DNA of 42,335 nt from a virus, in the IMG/VR virus record IMGVR_UViG_3300017710_000009, positions 1-42,335 of that record; one strand, given 5' to 3'. The notes under the pieces are model-generated. The model saw nothing but the letters and a program-made list of their open reading frames with translations. It was not told the DNA's origin and searched no databases. Numbering within the stretch: the first letter of the stretch is position 1; the number at the start of each line of letters is the position of its first letter. Positions 25,370 to 31,982 of the stretch are shown here, piece by piece. A program made the translations under genes and the position numbers.

Positions 25370-26068
25370 TTAGAAGTTCCCCGCAATATCATTGACCATT
25401 CCCCGAAACTCGGCATCAACTTGCTTAGAATGATGTTCAAACTCATCACTCCACCGCTCATCTTTTAGCCATTTATTTGGGTGAGGAATATATTTCTTGT
25501 CTTTGCCCTCTACGCTTTGAGCATATTCCTTTGCCCCGTCCATGATCTCTTGGAGCTTATGCTTCTGACAAGCTTTTGAAAACTGTTCTTTTGCTACAGC
25601 TTTCTTGACCTTCCTTGGGTAAACTTTCCAAAAAGCTTCGAAGGCAATAGCCACAGAATACACTGGTTCTATTCCAAGGTTATTTATTACAAGGTTATGG
25701 TTGTCCAATTTTTTGACATCCCCATGTAAAGATTTTTGACATGGGTTGTCCAAATTTTTGACATGGGTGGGAGACGCTGAAAGATCAGTCAGTAACAACT
25801 CATAGGCATTAGCGGTCTTTGAGTTATTATTGCGAACCCTCAACGACTTTCTGATCAGACCCGCATCTTCCAAAGATTTAATATTGTTGATTATTGATTG
25901 CCGAGACATTTCGCATAGATCCGCAAGCCTCTTGTGGCTTGGAAAGCAATCACCTGTTTCGCCATTGTGGTGATCGGCCAGCCAATAAAGAACGATCTTA
26001 GCAGAGGGCTTTAAGCCTTTTTGCTCCATTGCGAGCGCTGTCATCTTATGAGACATTTTATCCTCCAT
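25370..26068 (-). CDS. Replication initiator-like protein with N-terminal winged helix (lambda O-like)
   Basis: Residues 1-85 form a helix-turn-helix domain of the HTH_36 type (GLKPSAKIVLYWLADHHNGE; FPSHKRLADLCEMSRQSIIN; SLEDAGLIRK). A variable middle follows, whose codons contain three near-22-nt repeats. The C-terminal part has FEAFWKVYPRKVKKAVAKEQ, IPHPNKWLKDERW, typical of phage replication organiser proteins. It probably binds the origin and recruits helicase through the next gene. Ribosome site GGAGG precedes the ATG at 26068. The 5' leader carries two hairpins. Confidence 0.8.
   Translation of the reverse strand: MEDKMSHKMTALAMEQKGLKPSAKIVLYWLADHHNGETGDCFPSHKRLADLCEMSRQSIINNIKSLEDAGLIRKSLRVRNNNSKTANAYELLLTDLSASPTHVKNLDNPCQKSLHGDVKKLDNHNLVINNLGIEPVYSVAIAFEAFWKVYPRKVKKAVAKEQFSKACQKHKLQEIMDGAKEYAQSVEGKDKKYIPHPNKWLKDERWSDEFEHHSKQVDAEFRGMVNDIAGNF
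25701..25770. repeat. Iteron-like direct repeats, candidate replication origin
   Basis: Three copies of a near-22-nt unit sharing TTTTTGACAT start at 25701, 25724 and 25746. The first and third begin TTGTCCAA; the second has diverged (ATGTAAAG). The common decamers lie at 25710, 25733 and 25755, spaced 23 and 22 nt. They lie within the initiator-like gene, as the lambda origin lies within O. The surrounding 80 nt is AT-rich. Function is inferred from spacing and position. Confidence 0.6.
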
Positions 26069-26078
26069 TGATTTAATT

Positions 26079-26122
26079 GGAAGGATGCCCTACCTTGCGG
26101 CTAGGGTGTGACACATCCTTCC
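26079..26122 (-). promoter_or_regulatory. Nested hairpin in the leader of the initiator gene
   Basis: GGAAGGATG and CATCCTTCC (9 bp) enclose an inner CCCTA/TAGGG stem. On the minus strand it lies just upstream of the ribosome site of the gene starting at 26068, so it could control initiator translation. It would also form in a plus-strand transcript. Confidence 0.55.
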
Positions 26123-26135
26123 TCCATTTTTACTT

Positions 26136-26170
26136 GGCGCTGGTTTTTTAATCAGCGCCTTTTTTCTTTT
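26136..26170 (+). terminator. Stem-loop with plus-strand T-run between divergent promoters
   Basis: GGCGCTG and CAGCGCC arms with a 10-nt loop, followed on the plus strand by TTTTTTCTTTT, form a good rightward terminator. On the minus strand the same hairpin would be the extreme 5' end of the initiator mRNA. No plus-strand gene lies directly to its left. Confidence 0.6.
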
Positions 26171-26194
26171 ATTTCAAAAAAACGCCGATGTCAA
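26166..26194 (-). promoter_or_regulatory. Leftward promoter of the replication operon
   Basis: On the minus strand TTGACA (26194-26189), 17 nt, TAAAAG (26171-26166). Transcription would start near 26159, giving a leader of about 90 nt with two hairpins before the initiator gene. Confidence 0.65.
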
Positions 26195-26257
26195 CTTGAG
26201 CAAATGTGGAAAAATGAGTTTCAATTTTCCATTACTCTATATGTGGTACGTCAAGTT

Positions 26258-26289
26258 ATGGATCTACATAGATCCATCTGGGTTATACT
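26258..26289 (+). promoter_or_regulatory. Operator palindrome overlapping a candidate rightward promoter
   Basis: The 20-nt inverted repeat ATGGATCTACATAGATCCAT (9-bp arms, 2-nt centre, 26258-26277) ends 6 nt before a -10-like TATACT (26284-26289). A related half-site AGATCTA follows near 26299. A repressor bound here would block the rightward early operon starting at 26467. The region 26290-26466 is AT-rich and otherwise holds no gene I accept. Confidence 0.5.
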
Positions 26290-26466
26290 GTATGTAGAGA
26301 GATCTATTTTGTTTCATATATGTTCAAGAGACACCATAGCGTCTCAAGAGTTCTTGTGGAGATACATAACCTTATTCAAAAATGAATTACAAAAAATAAA
26401 ATTAAAAAGGGGCTTGTATTTAAAAAAACAGGAATTAAATTGGTGATAATAAAAATGGAGAAAAAA

Positions 26467-26703
26467 ATGTCACACCCCACCCCTGTCGCTATTAAAGCGG
26501 CCATTGCAGCCGCCATATTAGAAAATACGCTCGACCTGATGAAGAAAGCTGACGCTGATCAAATCAGTCACACGGAATATCTTGAAAGTTCTTTTCCTGT
26601 TTTCGCAGGAAGAATTATAGACGCAGCCATTGATAAGGCTTGCAAGCAGTATGACGCTGACGTTGCTGCCGATACATCGCCAATGATGACAGTGCAGTCA
26701 TGA
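26467..26703 (+). CDS. Small unknown early protein
   Basis: The chosen start at 26467 has GGAG 6 nt upstream; earlier in-frame starts (26455, 26440) are less well supported. The 78-residue product is Ala-rich and helical (TPVAIKAAIAAAILENTLDL; GRIIDAAIDKACKQYDADVA). It is first in the recombination operon and overlaps the Gp157-like gene by ATGA. Confidence 0.65.
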   Translation: MSHPTPVAIKAAIAAAILENTLDLMKKADADQISHTEYLESSFPVFAGRIIDAAIDKACKQYDADVAADTSPMMTVQS

Positions 26704-27182
26704 GAATGGACGCCAATGCCATCCGAATGGTTTCGGAAATCCTTGAGCCTTATTCTGAGGATTTAGATACATTCTGGGATACGCTTCACGGCGAAACAGA
26801 TGTTTTGGATCTTGTCGGATCTGCTCTTGAAGATTTAAACGCCGCAGATGGTGATATTGAAAAGCTTTCTTACCTGATAAAAATTTACAGTGATCGTCGG
26901 GATATTGTGAAATATCGAAAAGACAGCATCAAGAGAGGTTTGCAGTCAATTCTTACCCTGACGGGCCAGAAGAAAATTCCTCACGCTCTAGCCACTGTGT
27001 CGCTGCGTGAGGGGTCAGAGCGGGTTATGATTACCGACCCCGAAGAAATCCCTTCCCAGCTTTGTAAGGTCACGAGAACGCCCGATAAAGCGGAAATAAA
27101 AAAACAACTTTTGGCTGGTGAAAAAATAGAGGGCGCAATCCTAGAAACTGGCCCATCAACCATTTCAGTGAGGATGAAATAA
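26700..27182 (+). CDS. Gp157-like phage protein
   Basis: The 160-residue protein has the layout of the Siphovirus Gp157 family. There is an N-terminal helical region (ALEDLNAADGDIEKLSYLIK), a conserved helix with RRDIVKYRKDSIKRGLQ, then a beta part (KKIPHALATVSLREGSERVM; EIPSQLCKVTRTPDKAEIKK; GAILETGPSTISVR). The family is linked to phage resistance or recombination operons, but its mechanism is unclear. It is translationally coupled upstream and to the ERF gene downstream. Confidence 0.8.
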   Translation: MRMDANAIRMVSEILEPYSEDLDTFWDTLHGETDVLDLVGSALEDLNAADGDIEKLSYLIKIYSDRRDIVKYRKDSIKRGLQSILTLTGQKKIPHALATVSLREGSERVMITDPEEIPSQLCKVTRTPDKAEIKKQLLAGEKIEGAILETGPSTISVRMK

Positions 27183-27763
27183 TGAGCGAAGCAATAAAAT
27201 CTTTAATCAAGGCACAAGATGAAATGGGAACGCCACACAAGGACAGTGTGAACCCTCATTTCAAAAATAAGTATGCGAGCCTTCAATCTGTTTTCAAGGC
27301 TGTAATGCCCGCCCTGCAAGCCAATGGCTTCGCTCTGGTGCAACGTGCTGGCAAAGATGATCTTGGTCATTTTGTTGAAACGTCTTTTCATCATGTCACG
27401 GGCCAGAGCTTTGAGAGCCGCGTTTATTTGATAATCGACAAAAACAATATGCAGGGTTTTGGAAGTGCCATGACCTACGCAAAGCGTTACGGGCTTCTGG
27501 GTCTGGCTGGGATAGAGCCTGATGAGGATGCGAGTGATGATGATGGCAACAAGGCATCAAACCCACCCGCGAAGAAGCCACAGGAAAAGCCCAACGCATC
27601 TCAAATTCGTGATGGGATGATTTCTTGGATCAAATCAAAAAATCCCGAATTGCTGCGGGATAAGGAGAATGAGCTTGAAAGCAAGATTTTTGCTTTGGAG
27701 CAAATGGACAAGCCAAAAGGCTTGGAGGTGCGTCAAGCACTTAAACTGGCGATAGGAGAATAA
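27182..27763 (+). CDS. erf: ERF-family single-strand annealing recombinase
   Basis: The 193-residue protein contains the ERF signature: DSVNPHFKNKYASLQSVFKA near residue 20, then LQANGFALVQ, and MQGFGSAMTYAKRYGLLGLA followed by an acidic loop (EPDEDASDDDGN). The C-terminal third is variable and charged. ERF proteins anneal complementary single strands during phage recombination and genome circularisation. With the Gp157, SSB, NinB-like and RusA-like genes it forms a recombination module. Its ATG overlaps the stop of the Gp157-like gene. Confidence 0.9.
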   Translation: MSEAIKSLIKAQDEMGTPHKDSVNPHFKNKYASLQSVFKAVMPALQANGFALVQRAGKDDLGHFVETSFHHVTGQSFESRVYLIIDKNNMQGFGSAMTYAKRYGLLGLAGIEPDEDASDDDGNKASNPPAKKPQEKPNASQIRDGMISWIKSKNPELLRDKENELESKIFALEQMDKPKGLEVRQALKLAIGE

Positions 27764-27766
27764 GCC

Positions 27767-27991
27767 ATGAAAGAAGTAAATGTTCAAATCGAAAAAGGTA
27801 TCCCAATGCCCGAAGCTAAAAGATCAGGGGCAATGGTCAAAATTCTTGAGAAAATGGAAGTTGGCGACAGCTTCATTGCAACGGATCAGGTAAAGTTTAA
27901 TTCACTTTATCAAACTGCGCGGCGGCTAAATATGTCGGTTGCCAAGCGCGAAGTTGAAGGCGGTGAAGTCAGAATTTGGAGAACCCAATAA
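27767..27991 (+). CDS. Small unknown phage protein near recombination genes
   Basis: A 74-residue protein with the pattern EKMEVGDSFIATDQVKFNSL and YQTARRLNMSVAKREVEGG, ending VRIWRTQ. Small proteins of this kind are frequent in phage early regions and look like a helix-turn-helix-like domain with a wing. It sits between ERF and SSB with no gap to SSB. Confidence 0.7.
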   Translation: MKEVNVQIEKGIPMPEAKRSGAMVKILEKMEVGDSFIATDQVKFNSLYQTARRLNMSVAKREVEGGEVRIWRTQ

Positions 27992-28369
27992 ATGAGAAAT
28001 ATCACCATTGCGGGTAATGTTGGTCAAGACAGCACTATCCGACAGACCCAGACGGGTAAAAGTGTTCTTGGATTTTCAGTCGCGGTCAAAGCGGGCTGGG
28101 GTGAAAATGAACACACCATCTGGTTCAACTGTTCAATGTGGGGGGTGAGGGGGGAACGCCTCTCATCCTACATCAAAAAGGGAACTTCTGTTTGTGTTAG
28201 TGGGTCATTTGATACCCGCGAATATGAGGGGAAAACCTATATGGAAATTGAAGTTTCAGAAGTGACGCTTCAAGGGCAAGCCAAATCACAAGAAGGAGGG
28301 CAAAATAACAATCAAGGATCAGGGGTAAGCGGAAACTCTGATTACCAAGATGATGAAATTCATTTTTAG
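27992..28369 (+). CDS. ssb: Single-stranded DNA-binding protein
   Basis: The 125-residue OB-fold protein starts MRNITIAGNVGQDSTIRQTQ, then TGKSVLGFSVAVKAG, TIWFNCSMWGVRGERLSSYI and KKGTSVCVSGSFDTREYEGK, matching bacterial SSB. A short Gln/Asn/Gly-rich linker leads to the acidic tail DDEIHF, which is the site used by SSB partners (usually DDDIPF). It coats single-stranded DNA in replication and ERF-type annealing. Confidence 0.93.
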   Translation: MRNITIAGNVGQDSTIRQTQTGKSVLGFSVAVKAGWGENEHTIWFNCSMWGVRGERLSSYIKKGTSVCVSGSFDTREYEGKTYMEIEVSEVTLQGQAKSQEGGQNNNQGSGVSGNSDYQDDEIHF

Positions 28370-28847
28370 AAAATCATCACCCGCAAAAAAAATAACTCCG
28401 AAAGTGGATGGAAAAATGGATTTTGAAATTATAGACGAAATATTGCCAATCTCTGAAAGAAGAACAGGGTCAACGGTTAAGCTTCAAAGCGGGAAATCGC
28501 CAGCATTGACTTGCTACATAAGCGCACCCCTTTTGAAGCGAGCAAAGATAACTGTTGGTGATAGGCTTATATTTCAACTCGCAAAGCGCGTAGATGGTCA
28601 AGAGTTTTTGGTTTTAAGGGCCGCATCCGAAGGCTACGCTCTTTTAAGTACAAAAAGCAGTAAAAATTCCAACGATATGAAAGGCTCATATGGGCGAGGT
28701 TTGGTCAAAACAACTCAAGTAAAAGAGTGGATGATTGACCATTTTGCTGATCGTAGAAATTACGAAGATGATGAGGTTCAAGTTGGAACTGGCATTATTG
28801 GGTTTCCAATAAAAAAGAAACAATCATCTGGCCTATTTGGCGGCTAA
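28350..28847 (+). CDS. Unknown protein downstream of SSB
   Basis: The frame overlaps the end of ssb by 20 nt from an ATG at 28350. A later ATG at 28416 (MDFEIIDEI) is a possible start and would remove the basic leader KFIFRKSSPAKKI. The body has beta character (STVKLQSGKSPALTCYISAP; KITVGDRLIFQLAKRVDGQE) and an acidic middle before GIIGFPIKKK. No family recognised. Confidence 0.6.
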   Translation: MMKFIFRKSSPAKKITPKVDGKMDFEIIDEILPISERRTGSTVKLQSGKSPALTCYISAPLLKRAKITVGDRLIFQLAKRVDGQEFLVLRAASEGYALLSTKSSKNSNDMKGSYGRGLVKTTQVKEWMIDHFADRRNYEDDEVQVGTGIIGFPIKKKQSSGLFGG

Positions 28848-28855
28848 ATTAAGAA

Positions 28856-28878
28856 GGCGGCGGGGCTGTCTCGCCGCC
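28856..28878 (+). terminator. GC-rich intercistronic hairpin
   Basis: GGCGGCG and CGCCGCC with a 9-nt loop in the 51-nt gap after the post-SSB gene. No U-run; probably an attenuation or stability element. Confidence 0.4.
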
Positions 28879-28898
28879 AATAAATTGGAGGAATAAAA

Positions 28899-29192
28899 AT
28901 GCCATACACTGATGAAAAAATTGGCTATCAAAATAATAATGCGAGCAAGGAAGCCGCGAGCTTTAACAGCAAAGGCAAAATCACCATTCGGGAACAGGTG
29001 TTGGAACTTTTCCGCGAGCGCAAAGAATTAAGTGCCGAGCAAGTTTCTGAAATCATGAACCGCGCAGAAATTTCAGTAAAGCCTAGAATAACGGAACTCA
29101 AAAACTCTGGCTTTATTGCTGACAGCGGAAAGAAAGTGATTGGCAAATGGGGAACTTCCATCACCATCTGGAAGATCGTCAAAGAAAAATAA
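28899..29192 (+). CDS. Winged-helix DNA-binding protein
   Basis: A 97-residue protein after TTGGAGG. Residues 30-90 have the winged-helix pattern: ITIREQVLELFRERKELSAE, QVSEIMNRAEISVKPRITEL as recognition part, NSGFIADSGKK and the wing GKWGTSITIWKIV. It could regulate early transcription or act with recombination genes. Its stop overlaps the next start (TAATG). Confidence 0.7.
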   Translation: MPYTDEKIGYQNNNASKEAASFNSKGKITIREQVLELFRERKELSAEQVSEIMNRAEISVKPRITELKNSGFIADSGKKVIGKWGTSITIWKIVKEK

Positions 29193-29602
29193 TGGCAAGC
29201 GAAAAACCCAAGATAACCGTTGTTTTAAAGGATGGGCAATTTCAGCCCGTAACGTCTTATGACGCGCAGCGGTTATCAGAATTTCCAAACAATCAAATTT
29301 TTGATCTTGCAGAAGTTTCTCAAAGATCACCAGAGCATCACAAACTTTATTGGTCAATCCTTGGGGCTGTCGTTCGATCAACAGGCAAGTGGGCAACCTC
29401 TGATCACTTACACAAAGAATTGAAAATGATCTGCGGCTATCACCAGCGGATCATTAGCGAAATCACAGGAGCGATTTTTTACGTTCCTGACAGCATCGCT
29501 ATGTCAAAAATGAACCAGCAAGATTTCAATGTTTATTTTGAAACCGCTATGATGAAACTAGCCGAGGCAATCGGCCAAGATCCAATGGAGCTTTTAAAAT
29601 GA
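29192..29602 (+). CDS. NinB/DUF1367-like recombination-associated protein
   Basis: The 136-residue protein starts at the ATG at 29192. It contains SQRSPEHHKLYWSILGAVVR, TSDHLHKELKMICGY, VPDSIAMSKMNQQDFNVYFE and AMMKLAEAIGQDP. This resembles phage proteins of the NinB and DUF1367 type, which accompany Holliday-junction and annealing genes. The His-rich helix is the most distinctive part. Exact family not certain. Confidence 0.6.
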   Translation: MASEKPKITVVLKDGQFQPVTSYDAQRLSEFPNNQIFDLAEVSQRSPEHHKLYWSILGAVVRSTGKWATSDHLHKELKMICGYHQRIISEITGAIFYVPDSIAMSKMNQQDFNVYFETAMMKLAEAIGQDPMELLK

Positions 29603-29916
29603 GTGATATTCCCAGAGCGCGACAAATATTGGAGCATCTTCTTGATGAAATGGCAACTGGGAGATCTGATCGGATGTTTGTCCGAGCGTCAGTTCAAGCC
29701 GCTTTGCGCCACATGGTTAGAAAAAAACACAAAGCGCAAAAAGCAAATGCAACCGCAAACCCAATCACCGCAGAAATAAGAGACAAAGTTTTGCGTTCCC
29801 ATATGCAAGACCCTTCGATCAGCACAAGAGCGTTGGCCCAGAAATACAACATCAATCAAGGTAGAATTTCTGAAATCATCGCTGGAGATTACGATTTTTT
29901 GGTAAATAAAAAATGA
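29599..29916 (+). CDS. Helix-turn-helix protein
   Basis: The 105-residue protein has a helical N-terminus (RARQILEHLLDEMATGRSDR), a basic segment (MVRKKHKAQKANATANP) and a C-terminal HTH (SISTRALAQKYNINQGRISE followed by IIAG). It overlaps its neighbours by 4 nt on both sides. Probably a DNA-binding protein of the early operon. Confidence 0.65.
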   Translation: MSDIPRARQILEHLLDEMATGRSDRMFVRASVQAALRHMVRKKHKAQKANATANPITAEIRDKVLRSHMQDPSISTRALAQKYNINQGRISEIIAGDYDFLVNKK

Positions 29917-30062
29917 CCCGCCAGATTTTTAGAAGCTTGCATGAGCCATGCCGCAAGTGTGGTGCGGCTCCAAAAGAAAACTGCAAACACAGCAATTCAA
30001 AGGAAAATGATGCCAAACCTAATGAACAAGCCCCCGATGGGTTTGAAGAAGCCAAAGATTAA
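29913..30062 (+). CDS. Small zinc-ribbon protein (49 residues)
   Basis: Starts in ATGA overlap with the HTH gene. It has HEPCRKCGAAPKENCKH, a CxxC...C-x-H cluster able to bind zinc, followed by a hydrophilic acidic tail (SKENDAKPNEQAPDGF). Such small Zn proteins precede HNH genes in several phages. Its 3' end overlaps the HNH gene by 53 nt in another frame. Confidence 0.55.
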   Translation: MTRQIFRSLHEPCRKCGAAPKENCKHSNSKENDAKPNEQAPDGFEEAKD

Positions 30063-30342
30063 AAAAGACATTGGTTTTTTGATGTGGATCAGGGAGCAAA
30101 AATGTTGCGTCTGTGAGCGCTTCGGAGAGGTGCAGCAAAGCCCAACCCAAGCTCACCACCCAATTCATGACAGGTTTGGAACTCATAAAGTTGCGGATAC
30201 AAGGTCAATTCCACTTTGCGAGGGCCACCATCAAGGAATGTTTGATACAAGCAAAATAGCGCTGCACAGGGAGCCAAAGCTTTGGCGTGAAACCTATGGC
30301 CCCGATTGGTCTTACTCTACCCCTGATCCCACTGGATTTTAA
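30010..30342 (+). CDS. HNH-type nuclease (Ref/DUF968-like)
   Basis: The preferred start is the ATG at 30010, with AAGGA 6 nt upstream; the frame continues to an earlier ATG at 29941. The 110-residue protein has CCVCERFGEVQ (zinc Cys pair), QAHHPIHDRFG with the catalytic-like His pair, and SIPLCEGHHQGMFD. This is the HNH layout of phage DUF968/Ref-like proteins, which act in recombination or DNA cutting. The end overlaps the convergent rusA-like gene by 26 nt. Confidence 0.75.
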   Translation: MPNLMNKPPMGLKKPKIKKDIGFLMWIREQKCCVCERFGEVQQSPTQAHHPIHDRFGTHKVADTRSIPLCEGHHQGMFDTSKIALHREPKLWRETYGPDWSYSTPDPTGF

Positions 30343-30751
30343 CTCTGGTGTGCGGTTCCTGATCGACATCAACATATCGCTTGAACGCTGAAACGTGCCA
30401 AACCTGATGATCGTCGTGCCAGACAATTCCATTGCAGCCATCTAAAATAGACTTGATAAGATTATCCACATCGACCCGCTTGGGGATTTGAACGCCCGCC
30501 TGACACTCAAGAACCTGTTTTTTGCTGTAAGACTTTGGGATTTCAAAGCATGATGTCAGGATGACGCTCATGCGCCGCTCTGATGGTTTTAGCCTTTGCT
30601 TTGCCATCTCAGCCCAAGCTGAATTTCGCACCCTCGTTTCGTATTCTTTTGTTTTTGCTGGGGTATAAACGCGCCCTGTTTTCGTGAACCTTGGGCGACC
30701 TTTGCCAACTGGGTTTCCAGAAACAACAAATTCACATATTTTTATGGTCAT
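30317..30751 (-). CDS. rusA: RusA-type Holliday junction resolvase
   Basis: The 144-residue protein begins with GNPVGKGRPRFTKTGRVYTP. It carries the acidic core VDVDNLIKSILDGCNG followed by IVWHDDHQV, matching RusA's catalytic aspartates, and ends VDVDQEPHTRVKIQW. It resolves branched DNA from recombination or replication before packaging. It is the only minus-strand gene among the plus-strand early genes, has its own divergent promoter, and converges with the HNH gene. Confidence 0.9.
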   Translation of the reverse strand: MTIKICEFVVSGNPVGKGRPRFTKTGRVYTPAKTKEYETRVRNSAWAEMAKQRLKPSERRMSVILTSCFEIPKSYSKKQVLECQAGVQIPKRVDVDNLIKSILDGCNGIVWHDDHQVWHVSAFKRYVDVDQEPHTRVKIQWDQG

Positions 30752-30775
30752 AGAAATCCCATTTTTGTTTTGAAA

Positions 30776-30803
30776 AACATAGCGATAGAAAATTATCTGT
30801 CAA
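30776..30803 (-). promoter_or_regulatory. Promoter of the RusA gene
   Basis: On the minus strand TTGACA (30803-30798), 16 nt, TATGTT (30781-30776), upstream of the start at 30751. The TGTCAACTTGTGC context is nearly the same as at the leftward replication promoter (TGTCAACTTGAGC, 26189-26201). Confidence 0.55.
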
Positions 30804-30812
30804 CTTGTGCAA

Positions 30813-30863
30813 TTATTTGTCAGTAGATTGTTGACATATGGCGTCCAAATCCCTAAATATAAT
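30813..30863 (+). promoter_or_regulatory. Promoter with degenerate upstream element (site 4 of 5)
   Basis: TTATTTGTCAGTAG (30813-30826; left half matches the palindrome), 4-nt spacer ATTG, -35 TTGACA (30831-30836), then TAAATATAAT (TAAATA at 17 nt, TATAAT at 21 nt). It is divergent from the RusA promoter; the two TTGACA boxes form an inverted TGTCAAC/GTTGACA pair. Confidence 0.65.
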
Positions 30864-30879
30864 TTTGAAGGAGGAAGAA

Positions 30880-31095
30880 ATGATCAAGCTTAAAAAGATA
30901 GCAGCGGCCCAGTGGAACGGAAACGGCCTTGGCAATGCGGCGGCTGATTGGTGTGTTGTTGGGAACGAAAACATCGTGATCGAAAAGTTAAGCATGTATT
31001 GGATCGCCCGCGACACCTCAAACGGAATGGATCGCCGCATCGCTCGCGGATATAGCCGCAAAGATCTTTTGGAAATTCTGGAAACAAAAATTTAA
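30880..31095 (+). CDS. Small unknown protein
   Basis: The start at 30880 follows GAAGGAGG; the frame is open upstream but that would start inside the promoter. The 71-residue product has KKIAAAQWNGNGLGNAAADW, a strand pair (NIVIEKLSMYWIAR) and a basic end (RRIARGYSRKDLLEILE). No family recognised. Confidence 0.65.
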   Translation: MIKLKKIAAAQWNGNGLGNAAADWCVVGNENIVIEKLSMYWIARDTSNGMDRRIARGYSRKDLLEILETKI

Positions 31096-31108
31096 AAAGG
31101 AGGAAGAT

Positions 31109-31360
31109 ATGACTGCCATTATAGAAGCTGCCGAAATTGCAAAAGAAGCCCGTACAGTTGCGAAGCTCAAAGCTAAAAAAATGTTCTTCGTAAAGTTTGA
31201 GATGTGGCGTCCTGATCGTCTGGATAATGTGTCGGATTTTGTAATTGGCTTTACGATGAAAGAGGCACACAGCCGCATGGCTCGCCGCTCTAAATCTTAC
31301 GGTGGAGATTACAAGGTAATCAAAATCACCGAGACAAACGAATATGATCTTTGCAACTAA
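31109..31360 (+). CDS. Small unknown protein
   Basis: The 83-residue product starts after AAAAAGGAGG. A basic Ala/Lys-rich helix (EAAEIAKEARTVAKLKAKKM) is followed by FFVKFEMWRPDRLDNVSDFV and AHSRMARRSKSYGGDYKVIK. The strongly basic composition suggests nucleic-acid or protein contacts. Function unknown. Confidence 0.65.
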   Translation: MTAIIEAAEIAKEARTVAKLKAKKMFFVKFEMWRPDRLDNVSDFVIGFTMKEAHSRMARRSKSYGGDYKVIKITETNEYDLCN

Positions 31361-31366
31361 AGTTAA

Positions 31367-31413
31367 ACAGTTGTAAATAAGTTGTTGACGGCATGTTCTT
31401 ATTAGCGTAAAAG
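31367..31413 (+). promoter_or_regulatory. Promoter with upstream half-palindrome (site 5 of 5)
   Basis: ACAGTTGTAAATAA (31367-31380; right half matches TTGTAAATAA), 4-nt spacer GTTG, -35 TTGACG (31385-31390), 17 nt, -10-like TAAAAG (31408-31413). It drives the unit from 31446. Confidence 0.6.
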
Positions 31414-31445
31414 ATAATTATACAAAGAAAAAAGGAGGAAACCAA

Positions 31446-31694
31446 ATGCCAAGCCTAAACCCAAGATATGAAACCAAGTGGGAAAAAGCCCGCAGAATGT
31501 TCAACGCTAAAATGAAAGACTTTGGCGGCAACGGATCAAAGGCCATTGAATTTTTCTCTGGTGAAGCTCTGAGGTATCAAAGTCTTGCCAAAGAGCATCC
31601 AGCCAGCGTTGCGGGCCACCGCGCACGTTACGCGCACAATGCTGCGACTTACGGCATCAACTTGGCCTTTGGAACAGACTTAGCCAAATCATAA
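31446..31694 (+). CDS. Small unknown protein
   Basis: The 82-residue product starts after AAAGGAGG. It is a basic helical protein (ETKWEKARRMFNAKMKDFGG; ALRYQSLAKEHPASVAGHRA; YAHNAATYGINLAFG), possibly a small DNA-binding or membrane-peripheral protein. No family recognised. Confidence 0.65.
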   Translation: MPSLNPRYETKWEKARRMFNAKMKDFGGNGSKAIEFFSGEALRYQSLAKEHPASVAGHRARYAHNAATYGINLAFGTDLAKS

Positions 31695-31705
31695 TTTAAA
31701 AATCA

Positions 31706-31743
31706 AGGACAGGTAAGTGGCAAAAACAGCGTTTACCTGTCCT
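31706..31743 (+). promoter_or_regulatory. Strong intercistronic stem-loop
   Basis: Perfect 11-bp arms AGGACAGGTAA and TTACCTGTCCT with a 16-nt loop. No U-run follows; an mRNA stability or processing element, or an operator, is likely. Confidence 0.5.
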
Positions 31744-31761
31744 AATAAACTGGAGGTAAAA

Positions 31762-31971
31762 ATGTCAGCTACAGCAATTAACCACACTTGGGTCAATCTC
31801 AGCTATCGCTCTTGGGAAATAGACGTTCTAGTTTGCGAGGAAGAAAACGACCCAACCCCTCGCCTATGGCACGGAACCCGCGCTCAAAAGCTTTCAGAGC
31901 GATTGACCCGCGAATTAATGGAAGATTTCGGAGAAGATTTCTTCTGGGAAAAATTAGATCAAGCTTCATAA
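31762..31971 (+). CDS. Small unknown acidic protein
   Basis: The start at 31762 follows CTGGAGG. The 69-residue product contains INHTWVNLSYRSWEIDVLVC, an acidic loop (EEENDPTPRLWHGTRAQKLS) and a helical end (RELMEDFGEDFFWEKL). No family recognised. Confidence 0.6.
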   Translation: MSATAINHTWVNLSYRSWEIDVLVCEEENDPTPRLWHGTRAQKLSERLTRELMEDFGEDFFWEKLDQAS

Positions 31972-31982
31972 GGGATATAATC

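Noticed and set aside
25701-25770. TTGACA boxes in the iterons as three plus-strand promoters
   Set aside because: No -10 sequence follows at the right distance for most copies, and there is no plus-strand gene downstream; the equal spacing fits iterons better.
26108-26446. Plus-strand 112-residue open frame
   Set aside because: It lies over the terminator hairpin, operator palindrome and promoters, in AT-rich DNA, with no ribosome site and no plausible protein pattern.
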